Shown: in pieces, positions 29,024 to 36,789 of the stretch
Layout: every line of letters begins with the position of its first letter
Numbering within the stretch: the first letter of the stretch is position 1
DNA from: Moraxellaceae bacterium
Lineage (GTDB): Bacteria > Pseudomonadota > Gammaproteobacteria > Burkholderiales > Rhodocyclaceae
Length of the DNA stretch: 64,000 nucleotides
Reading direction: 5' to 3'
NCBI GenBank assembly: GCA_031119205.1
Contig: JAVHYF010000011.1
Span: 28,517-92,516 of the forward strand
Translations under genes and position numbers: made by a program
The notes under the pieces: generated by a model
The model's input: only the letters and a program-made list of their open reading frames with translations
What the model was told of the DNA's origin: nothing
The model's database searches: none

Positions 29024-30163
29024 TCAGTCAAAGAAATCCCGCACCTTGTCCATCCAGGACTTCTCGCGCGGGTTCTGCGAGCCTTCGCCGCGACTGATCT
29101 CGTCGAACTCGCGCAGCAGTTCTTTCTGGCGCGACGTCAGATTGACCGGCGTCTCCACGACGACATGGCAGTGCAGGTCGCCGAAGTGGCCCGAGCGCAC
29201 GTTCTTGATGCCCTTGCCGCGCAGGCGGAACACCTTGCCGCTTTGCGTCTCGGCCGGGATCTTGATGGCTGCCGTGCCGTCAAGGGTCGGAATCTTCACC
29301 TCGCCGCCCAGCGCTGCCGTGGCGAAGCTGATCGGCATCTCGCAATGCAGGTCATCGTTGTCGCGCTGGAACACCGCGTGCTGCTTGATGTGTATCTCGA
29401 CGAACAGGTCGCCTGCCGGACCGCCGTTCACTCCCGGTTCGCCGAAGCCGGCGTGGCGCAGGCGCATGCCGTCGTCGATGCCGGCGGGAATCTTCACTTC
29501 CAGCGTCTTCTGCTTCTTGGTGCGGCCCGCGCCATGACAGGTGCCGCAGGGGTCACTGATGATGTGGCCCGAGCCCTGGCACTTCGGACAGGTCTGCTGG
29601 ATCGAGAAGAAACCTTGCTGGATACGCACCTGGCCGCGACCACCGCAGGTGCCGCAGGTCTTGGGCTGGGTGCCGGGCTTGGCGCCGCTGCCGTGACAGG
29701 TATCGCATTCCTCCATGACCGGAATGCGGATGGTCTTCTCGACGCCGTGAGCGGCTTCTTCCAGCGTGATTTCCATGTTGTAGCGCAGGTCGGCGCCGCG
29801 ATAGACGCGTTGTCCACCGCCACCCCCTCCTCCGCCACCTGCACGGCCACCGAAGATCTCGTCGAAGATGCCACCGAAGGCGCCGGCGAAATCACCGAAG
29901 TCGGCGCCGCCGGGGCCACCGTGGCCGCCCGCGCTCGGGTCGACGCCGGCGTGGCCGTAGCGGTCATAGGCTGCGCGCTTCTGGTCGTCGGACAGCATCT
30001 CGTAGGCCTCCTTGACCTCCTTGAATTTGTCCTCGGCGTCCTTGCTGTCCGGATTGCGGTCCGGGTGGTACTTCATCGCCAGCTTGCGATAGGCCTTCTT
30101 GATTTCGTCGTCGCTGGCGTCGCGATTGACGCCCAGTACTTCGTAGTAGTCGCGTTTAGCCAT
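29024..30163 (-). CDS. dnaJ: Chaperone DnaJ (Hsp40)
   Basis: 379 residues, full length. J domain at 1-70 with the HPD motif in [12 protein letters not shown], which stimulates DnaK ATPase. A Gly/Phe-rich linker (about 80-125, with a nine-Gly run), four zinc-binding CxxCxGxG units ([32 protein letters not shown]) and the C-terminal substrate-binding domains follow. The ATG at 30163 is preceded on its strand by CTTTCACGTTTCACCCC, which is part of a GTGAAA repeat array; no Shine-Dalgarno sequence is present. This is unusual for an abundant chaperone. The gene is normally immediately downstream of dnaK; here a four-helix-bundle gene lies between them. Confidence 0.98.
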   Translation of the reverse strand: MAKRDYYEVLGVNRDASDDEIKKAYRKLAMKYHPDRNPDSKDAEDKFKEVKEAYEMLSDDQKRAAYDRYGHAGVDPSAGGHGGPGGADFGDFAGAFGGIFDEIFGGRAGGGGGGGGGQRVYRGADLRYNMEITLEEAAHGVEKTIRIPVMEECDTCHGSGAKPGTQPKTCGTCGGRGQVRIQQGFFSIQQTCPKCQGSGHIISDPCGTCHGAGRTKKQKTLEVKIPAGIDDGMRLRHAGFGEPGVNGGPAGDLFVEIHIKQHAVFQRDNDDLHCEMPISFATAALGGEVKIPTLDGTAAIKIPAETQSGKVFRLRGKGIKNVRSGHFGDLHCHVVVETPVNLTSRQKELLREFDEISRGEGSQNPREKSWMDKVRDFFD

Positions 30164-30167
30164 GGGG

Positions 30168-30195
30168 TGAAACGTGAAAGGTGAAATGTGAAACG
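30168..30195 (+). repeat. GTGAAA array, dnaJ-proximal arm of the IVP element
   Basis: Four spaced units: GTGAAAC, GTGAAAG, GTGAAAT, GTGAAAC, each seven bases apart. The array starts four bases upstream of the dnaJ start codon and ends at the TAA of the four-helix-bundle gene. It is in inverted orientation to the array at 30553-30580. Confidence 0.8.
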
Positions 30196-30558
30196 TTAAG
30201 GACCGGTGCGTTGGCGCAAGCTTTTCGCGAGTGCTAGCAACAGAGCGGAGACTTCATCAATTTTGGCTTTGATCGGCTCTGTGTCATTGCCTAGCCCGAG
30301 TCTCGCCGAAATCTCGATCAATGTGTCCAGCTCGGAAAGCGATCCGGATGCAATGCCAAGAAAGTGCAGCAGTTCTTTTGTGCCATTTCTGGCGCAGCCT
30401 TCGGAAACGTTTGCGGGCACCGATACCGATGCCCGCCTCATCTGGCTCGTAAGCCCGAATTGTTCCGACTTGGGAAAGGTGTCGGTGAAACGGTAGATCA
30501 TCTCTACGAGCACGATGGATTCTTGCCACACGCGCAGGTCACGATGTCCCCGTTTCAC
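30196..30558 (-). CDS. Four-helix-bundle protein, 23S rRNA intervening-sequence protein (IVP/S23) family
   Basis: 120 residues, typical family length. It opens [20 protein letters not shown], the RDLxVWQ signature of the family, continues with [20 protein letters not shown] (the most conserved helix pair) and [20 protein letters not shown]. Relatives form pentameric four-helix bundles and are found in intervening sequences of 23S rRNA, beside retroelements (Avd) or alone; no activity is established. The start is a GTG at 30558 that belongs to the flanking repeat array; an AAGGTG unit of the same array, about five bases upstream, can act as its ribosome-binding site. The stop TAA abuts the other array. 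It lies between dnaK and dnaJ. Confidence 0.88.
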   Translation of the reverse strand: MKRGHRDLRVWQESIVLVEMIYRFTDTFPKSEQFGLTSQMRRASVSVPANVSEGCARNGTKELLHFLGIASGSLSELDTLIEISARLGLGNDTEPIKAKIDEVSALLLALAKSLRQRTGP

Positions 30559-30580
30559 TTTTCACCTTTCACATTTCACT
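30553..30580 (+). repeat. TTTCAC array, dnaK-proximal arm of the IVP element
   Basis: Four units on the plus strand: TTTCACT, TTTCACC, TTTCACA, TTTCACT, that is GTGAAA units read on the minus strand. On the minus strand the first unit gives dnaK's stop codon (AAG TGA AAT) and the last gives the GTG start of the IVP-like gene. Confidence 0.8.
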
Positions 30581-32501
30581 TCTTGTCATTCACTTCGGTG
30601 AACTCGGCATCCACGACGTTGTCATCGGCCGGCTTCGCTTGCGCGCCAGCATCGGCACCACCGGCCTCACCGGCAGCCGCCTGCTGGGCATACATCGCTT
30701 CGCCCAGCTTCTGGCTGGCCATCGCGAGGGCCTGGGCCTTGGCTTCGATCTCGGCCTTGTCGTTGCCCTTGATCGCTTCCTCGGCGTCCTTCAGCGCGGC
30801 TTCGATCTTGCCCTTCTCTTCCTCGCCGACCTTGTCGCCATGCTCGGAGAGTGCCTTCTTCGTCGTGTGGATCAGCGCGTCCGCCTGGTTGCGGGCGTCG
30901 ACCAGCTCGTGCAGGCGCTTGTCTTCCTCGGCGTTCGCCTCGGCGTCGCGCACCATGCGTTGCACTTCGTCTTCACTCAGGCCGGAGTTCGCCTTGATGG
31001 TGATCTTGTTCTCCTTGCCGGTCGCCTTGTCGGCGGCCTTCACGTGCAGGATGCCGTTGGCGTCGATGTCGAAGGTGACCTCGATCTGCGGCATGCCGCG
31101 CGGGGCGGGAGCGATACCTTCCAGGTTGAACTCACCCAGCATCTTGTTGCCGGCGGCCATCTCGCGCTCGCCCTGGTAGACCTTGATGGTCACCGCGGGT
31201 TGGTTATCGTCGGCCGTCGAGAACACTTGTGCGTGCTTGGTCGGGATCGTAGTGTTGCGCTTGATCATCGGGGTCATGACGCCACCGAGGGTCTCGATAC
31301 CCAGCGACAGCGGCGACACGTCGAGCAGCAGCACGTCCTTGACGTCACCCTTCAGCACGCCGCCCTGGATGGCTGCGCCCACGGCCACGGCTTCATCCGG
31401 GTTCACATCTTTGCGGGCTTCCTTGCCGAAGAACTCCTTCACCTTCTCCTGCACCTTGGGCATGCGGGTCTGGCCGCCGACGAGGATCACGTCGTCGATG
31501 TCGGAGACCTTCAGCCCGGCGTCCTTCAGGGCCTTGCGGCAGGGCTCGATGGTGCGCTCGATCAGCTCGTCCACCAGCGACTCGAACTTGGCGCGGGTGA
31601 TCTTCATGGTCAAGTGCGCCGGGGCGCCGTTGGCCATGGTGATGTAGGGCTCGTTGATCTCGGTCTGCTGGCTGGACGACAGCTCGATCTTGGCGCGCTC
31701 GGCCGCAGCCTTGATGCGTTGCAGGGCGATCGCGTCCTTGGACAGATCGATGCCGTTGATCTTCTTGAACTCCTCGACGATGTAGTCGATCAGGCGCTGG
31801 TCGAAGTCTTCGCCACCGAGGAAGGTGTCGCCGTTGGTGGCCAGTACTTCGAACTGCTTGTCACCGTCGACGTCGGCGATCTCGATCACCGAGATGTCGA
31901 AGGTGCCGCCACCGAGGTCGAACACGGCGATCTTCTGGTCAGCCTTGCCCACCTTGTCCAGACCGAAGGCCAGTGCGGCCGCAGTCGGCTCGTTGATGAT
32001 GCGCTTGACGTCCAGGCCGGCGATGCGGCCAGCGTCCTTGGTGGCCTGACGCTGGCTGTCGTTGAAGTAGGCCGGCACGGTGATGACCGCCTCGGTGACT
32101 TCTTCACCCAGGTAGTCTTCGGCGGTCTTCTTCATCTTGCGCAGCACGTCGGCGGAAATCTGCGGCGGGGCCATCTTCTTGCCACGCACTTCCACCCAGG
32201 CGTCACCGTTGTCGGCCTTGGTGATCGTGTAGGGCATCATGTTGATGTCCTTCTGTACTTCCTTCTCGTCGAAACGGCGGCCGATCAGGCGCTTCACCGC
32301 GTACAGGGTGTTCTTGGCGTTGGTGACGGCCTGGCGCTTGGCCGGCGCGCCGACCAGCACTTCACCGTCTTCCATGTAGGCGACGATGGACGGGGTGGTG
32401 CGGGCGCCTTCGCTGTTCTCGACGACCTTGGGGCTGCCGCCTTCCATGATGGCGATACAGCTATTGGTGGTGCCCAGGTCGATACCGATGATCTTTGCCA
32501 T
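30576..32501 (-). CDS. dnaK: Chaperone DnaK (Hsp70)
   Basis: 641 residues, full length. Nucleotide-binding domain from [20 protein letters not shown], with the phosphate-binding [18 protein letters not shown] and [17 protein letters not shown]; linker [16 protein letters not shown]; peptide-binding domain and helical lid; C-terminus ends [10 protein letters not shown], the proteobacterial EEVD-like tail. AAAGGA precedes the ATG at 32501. A near-perfect sigma-32 promoter lies just upstream (32575-32602). The TGA stop codon is part of the GTGAAA repeat that begins the IVP element. Works with DnaJ and GrpE in protein folding and in feedback on sigma-32. Confidence 0.99.
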   Translation of the reverse strand: MAKIIGIDLGTTNSCIAIMEGGSPKVVENSEGARTTPSIVAYMEDGEVLVGAPAKRQAVTNAKNTLYAVKRLIGRRFDEKEVQKDINMMPYTITKADNGDAWVEVRGKKMAPPQISADVLRKMKKTAEDYLGEEVTEAVITVPAYFNDSQRQATKDAGRIAGLDVKRIINEPTAAALAFGLDKVGKADQKIAVFDLGGGTFDISVIEIADVDGDKQFEVLATNGDTFLGGEDFDQRLIDYIVEEFKKINGIDLSKDAIALQRIKAAAERAKIELSSSQQTEINEPYITMANGAPAHLTMKITRAKFESLVDELIERTIEPCRKALKDAGLKVSDIDDVILVGGQTRMPKVQEKVKEFFGKEARKDVNPDEAVAVGAAIQGGVLKGDVKDVLLLDVSPLSLGIETLGGVMTPMIKRNTTIPTKHAQVFSTADDNQPAVTIKVYQGEREMAAGNKMLGEFNLEGIAPAPRGMPQIEVTFDIDANGILHVKAADKATGKENKITIKANSGLSEDEVQRMVRDAEANAEEDKRLHELVDARNQADALIHTTKKALSEHGDKVGEEEKGKIEAALKDAEEAIKGNDKAEIEAKAQALAMASQKLGEAMYAQQAAAGEAGGADAGAQAKPADDNVVDAEFTEVNDKK

Positions 32502-32574
32502 GTTGTAGTCCTTTCAGATTCTGTATTCGGGGGATTCTTCTCGCGGAAATCCTTCAATCCCGCTGATGACTCGC

Positions 32575-32602
32575 AGATGGGGGCCGGGGCGGCGTTTTCA
32601 AG
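32575..32602 (-). promoter_or_regulatory. Sigma-32 heat-shock promoter of dnaK
   Basis: On the minus strand CTTGAAA (32602-32596) is followed after 13 bases by CCCCATCT (32582-32575), an exact match to the CTTGAAA-N13-CCCCATNT consensus. The -35 box overlaps the grpE stop codon (GCTTGA). The transcription start would be about 65-70 bases upstream of the dnaK ATG. Confidence 0.75.
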
Positions 32603-33149
32603 CTGCCTGCGCCACTGCAACCAGGGCCGGGCGCAGCACGCGACCTTCCAGCTGGTAGCCCTTCTGGAACACCTGCACGACCGTGTTGGCGGGCTGGTCC
32701 GAGGGCAGGGCCGAGATGGCCTGGTGCTTGTGCGGGTCGAACTTCTCGCCCACCGGGTTGATTTCCTCCACGCCGCTCTGCTCGAAGGCCTTGATGACGT
32801 TCTTCAGCGTCAGGTCGGTGCCTTCGCGCAGGGTTTCCAGCGTCGCGTTGTCCAGCGCCAGAGCTTGCTCCAGGCTGTCCTTCACCGGCAGCAGGGCGTT
32901 GGCGAATTTCTCGATGGCGAACTTCTGCGCCTTGATGACATCTTCTGCAGCGCGGCGGCGGATGTTCTCGCCCTCGGCCTTGGCGCGCAGCCAGGCGTCG
33001 TGGTGTTCGGCGGCCTTCTGTTCAAGGGCGCGGATCTGGTCTTCCAGGCTGGTGAGCGTGTCGGCTTCCTGCGCGGCGGCAGCGTTGGCAGCCTCGGTGT
33101 CCGGGGTGGAAGTGTCCAGGTTCTCCTGGGCGGACGGGTTTTCCTGCAT
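32598..33149 (-). CDS. grpE: Nucleotide exchange factor GrpE
   Basis: 183 residues. An acidic, disordered N-terminus ([20 protein letters not shown]) is followed by the long dimerisation helix ([20 protein letters not shown], then [16 protein letters not shown]) and the beta-wing domain ([20 protein letters not shown] and [20 protein letters not shown]). It releases ADP from DnaK. ATG at 33149 with GGAG about ten bases upstream. First gene of the grpE-dnaK-(IVP)-dnaJ block, with its own sigma-32-like promoter. Confidence 0.97.
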   Translation of the reverse strand: MQENPSAQENLDTSTPDTEAANAAAAQEADTLTSLEDQIRALEQKAAEHHDAWLRAKAEGENIRRRAAEDVIKAQKFAIEKFANALLPVKDSLEQALALDNATLETLREGTDLTLKNVIKAFEQSGVEEINPVGEKFDPHKHQAISALPSDQPANTVVQVFQKGYQLEGRVLRPALVAVAQAA

Positions 33150-33185
33150 GGGGAAAGGCTCCGGTTTTCAATGGAATCCGGGGTC

Positions 33186-33213
33186 AAGTGGGGGCTGTGC
33201 GAGACATTTCAAG
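33186..33213 (-). promoter_or_regulatory. Sigma-32-like heat-shock promoter of grpE
   Basis: On the minus strand CTTGAAA (33213-33207) is followed after 12 bases by CCCCCACTT (33194-33186). The -35 is perfect and preceded by CC as in the extended consensus; the -10 is close to CCCCATNT. The leader would be about 30 bases long. Confidence 0.6.
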
Positions 33214-33369
33214 GGTCTTTACGCAAAAAATCCGCCGTTTGTCAGTCGGGCGCTGCGCAATCCCTCAGGAAGCCGCGCCAGCAGGCGTAAAGATGAGTTA
33301 TCGTCTGGACACATTGTTGGCCACATACTTTGCCAGACCTCTCGCCACATTCTTTGCTCTCCGCGGAAC

Positions 33370-34734
<1,365 letters not shown>

Positions 34735-34767
34735 GCTTGGCGCGCAAATCTACTGCGCGAACCGATC

Positions 34768-34820
34768 TTGGAACTCCGGTGCTCAACGTACTGTTCGTAC
34801 GTCTCCGCTCCTCGTTCCAA
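34768..34820. repeat. Nested inverted repeat between convergent genes
   Basis: TTGGAAC (34768-34774) pairs with GTTCCAA (34814-34820), and inside it ACGTAC (34786-34791) pairs with GTACGT (34797-34802) across a TGTTC loop, with partial pairing between. It lies in the 169-base gap between convergent stops and may terminate both transcripts or be a dispersed palindromic unit. Confidence 0.45.
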
Positions 34821-34903
34821 CCTCGGCCCGCTCGCTACGATTTCCCGGCCAATCCTGAGATTGGGCGTAGGGTGAATTCGCGAAGCAACCCACCACTTTC
34901 CCG

Positions 34904-35920
34904 CTACACCACCAGATCGATCTGCTGGACCGTCCCCACGCTGCCGTCTTCGTTCAGGAAGACGCCGGTGGTGCGCACTTCGCCCGCTACCGCACCGTTG
35001 CTGTCCTTCAGCGTGAAGGGCGTGGCACGGCGGTCCAGGGCGATGGCGCCTACGCCGGCTTCGGCGAGTGACACCATCTGCTCGCCGGCGCGCCACAGGC
35101 GCAGCTGGCCGAAGGCGGCGTCGCCCTCGTCGATCCAGCCGTTGCCATCGTCATCCAGTACTGCCAGGTCGGCGAAGCCGTCGCCGCTCAGGGCGCCGAA
35201 CAGTTCCTTGCCGTCGTCCACCTTGCCGTTGGCGTTGCGGTCCAGCGCCAGGAAGGCGCTGCCGCTGCCAAGGCGGGCGATGGAGTCGGTTTCGCCGTCG
35301 GCATCCAGGTCGAAGTCGAAGCGGCCGGCTTCCAGGCGTACGCGGTCGCTGGTGAGGTTCAGCACCAGCGGGTCCTTCTTGCGGGGCGTGCCGATCTCCA
35401 CCGAGATGCTGGTTTCCTCGCGCTCGTAGCGGGCCATTTCCAGGTCCAGTGCGAAGTCGATGCGGCGGCCGTCGGCGGTTGTCACCTGGCCGCGCGCACT
35501 GTAGCTGGCAATCTCCGCCTCCTCGCGTACCTCGTGGTAGTCGTAGCGCACCGAGATCTCCGCTGCGGGCGGGCGTGTGGGGCGCTCGGCCGGTACAGGG
35601 CTGTCAGCCTTGCCGGAGACGTTGGCGTCCACGGCCTTGGCGGCGTCTTCGGGCGATTCGCCGTAGAAGCGGACCTTGCGCCCGGTCAAAGCTTCGACGA
35701 TGCGTATCAGCATCTCCAGGCGCGGGTCCATGGTTTCGCCGGACTCATCGGCCGCGCCGACTGCCGAGCTTTCGCTGGCGGTCAGGGCGGCGTCGGACAG
35801 GCGGACCTGTTCTGCCGGTTCAGGCAGGCGGACTTCGATTTCCAGCGATTCCCGCTGTTGGCGGCGCTGGTAATGCATGGCACTGCCTGCGGACTGCAGC
35901 GCCGATTCGGTGATCTTCAT
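34904..35920 (-). CDS. Hypothetical protein with EF-hand-like Ca2+-binding loops
   Basis: 338 residues from the ATG at 35920 (MKITESALQSAGSAMHYQRR), chosen for AGGAG upstream. The C-terminal third holds three acidic Ca2+ loops of the EF-hand/dockerin type: DFDLDADGETD, LDRNANGKVDDGKELFG and DDDGNGWIDEGDAAF. The LDxNxNGxIDDGxELFG form is common in proteobacterial hypothetical or secreted proteins. There is no signal peptide. The middle part is rich in beta strands (AEISVRYDYHEVREEAEIAS). Function unknown; Ca2+ binding is inferred from the loops. It converges with the kinase gene and is divergent from the AP2 gene. Confidence 0.75.
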   Translation of the reverse strand: MKITESALQSAGSAMHYQRRQQRESLEIEVRLPEPAEQVRLSDAALTASESSAVGAADESGETMDPRLEMLIRIVEALTGRKVRFYGESPEDAAKAVDANVSGKADSPVPAERPTRPPAAEISVRYDYHEVREEAEIASYSARGQVTTADGRRIDFALDLEMARYEREETSISVEIGTPRKKDPLVLNLTSDRVRLEAGRFDFDLDADGETDSIARLGSGSAFLALDRNANGKVDDGKELFGALSGDGFADLAVLDDDGNGWIDEGDAAFGQLRLWRAGEQMVSLAEAGVGAIALDRRATPFTLKDSNGAVAGEVRTTGVFLNEDGSVGTVQQIDLVV

Positions 35921-36164
35921 GCGTTTCTCCTGCTGGCCTTCGTGGATGCCGAGGCCTTGCAGGGAATACCGTCCGGATCGGCCGAAGCTTGAGCGCCAGA
36001 CGGGGGGACGGCGCCTTGCAAGGCGGGTCGCCATCAGGGCCGGCCCCTATGCCGAAGGTGGCATGCCGCTCGTCCGCCTTTGGTACGGAGCCTAAAGTTT
36101 TGTGACTTCCGGCCGAAAACTGCTCTATCGCCGCCCTCAACCCAAATGTCGCAGGAGGACTGTC

Positions 36165-36689
36165 GTGAGCCGAGGCAGTGTTTATGGAATCAGCCGTGTA
36201 GACAACGAAGTGAGCCGCACCCACGGGTGGCTGGTCACTATCCAGCGTCGCGGGGTGATTCACCGGAAGCATTTTTCCGACGGGGTGTTCGGAGGGAAGC
36301 AGAAGTCGTTCGTCGCGGCCAAGTCCTTCCGTGACGAAATCATCAACAAGAATCCGCCTTTCTCGATGCGCGAGTACTCGAACATCGTGAAGAAGAACAA
36401 TCGTTCCGGCGTGGTCGGCGTGTGCCGCTACTGCGCGTCGGAAACGCGTGACCTGCCCGAGGACAAGCAACGCTGGTTCTGGGTCGCCTCCTGGCCGCTG
36501 CCGGATGGCCGTCGCAAGCGTGTGAAGTTCTCCGTCAAGAAGTACGGCGAGGACGGCGCGTTCAAGATGGCGCTGAAGGCCCGCAAGGATGCACTGAAGG
36601 AACTGGATGGCGAGTTCGATCCGGGTGCCGTGCGTCGCAAGCCGGCCCGTCGTACCCGCGCTCCTGCAGGACGCAGCGCGCACGCCTGA
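36165..36689 (+). CDS. Tandem AP2-domain protein
   Basis: 174 residues started at the GTG at 36165, six bases after AGGAGG. Two AP2-like DNA-binding repeats are visible: one with HGWLVTIQRRGVIHRKHFSD and AAKSFRDEI (about 20-65), the other with SGVVGVCRY, WFWVASWPLPDGRRKRVKFS and VKKYGEDGAFKMALKARKDA (about 80-150). The C-terminus is a basic tail (RRKPARRTRAPAGR). Bacterial AP2 domains are mostly found with homing endonucleases or integrases; a free-standing double-AP2 protein is more likely a DNA-binding regulator or nucleoid protein. No other domain is present. It stands alone with its own terminator. Confidence 0.8.
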   Translation: MSRGSVYGISRVDNEVSRTHGWLVTIQRRGVIHRKHFSDGVFGGKQKSFVAAKSFRDEIINKNPPFSMREYSNIVKKNNRSGVVGVCRYCASETRDLPEDKQRWFWVASWPLPDGRRKRVKFSVKKYGEDGAFKMALKARKDALKELDGEFDPGAVRRKPARRTRAPAGRSAHA

Positions 36690-36712
36690 TTCGTTCGACG
36701 TAGTTTTCCCGC

Positions 36713-36740
36713 AAAAGGGTGGCCGAGGCCACCCTTTTTT
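36713..36740. terminator. Bidirectional rho-independent terminator
   Basis: AAAAGGGTGGCC and GGCCACCCTTTTTT form a 10-12 bp stem with a U-tract on the plus strand and a shorter T run on the minus strand. It serves the AP2 gene (+) and the DUF11 operon (-), which converge here. Confidence 0.85.
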
Positions 36741-36789
36741 GTTTGCGCGTCCGGCCTCGCGTGGGGGCGAGTGGCGGCTTCAGTTACTG

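Larger units (their letters stand above)
30167..30580. mobile_element. Putative small mobile element: IVP-like gene inside inverted GTGAAA arrays
   Basis: About 414 bases between dnaK and dnaJ consisting of one four-helix-bundle gene whose start codon and stop codon lie against inverted arrays of seven-base GTGAAAN units. A gene-less pair of the same arrays lies at 53720-53804. The inference of mobility rests on this second copy, on the interruption of a nearly always contiguous dnaK-dnaJ pair, and on the known habit of relatives of this gene to occur inside 23S rRNA intervening sequences. No transposase is present, so any movement would need factors in trans. Confidence 0.5.

Noticed and set aside
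30639..33290. 883-codon open frame opposite dnaK and grpE
   Set aside because: It is the mirror of strongly conserved DnaK/GrpE coding sequence in high-GC DNA, has no family resemblance or ribosome-binding site, and long antisense frames to dnaK are a known artefact.
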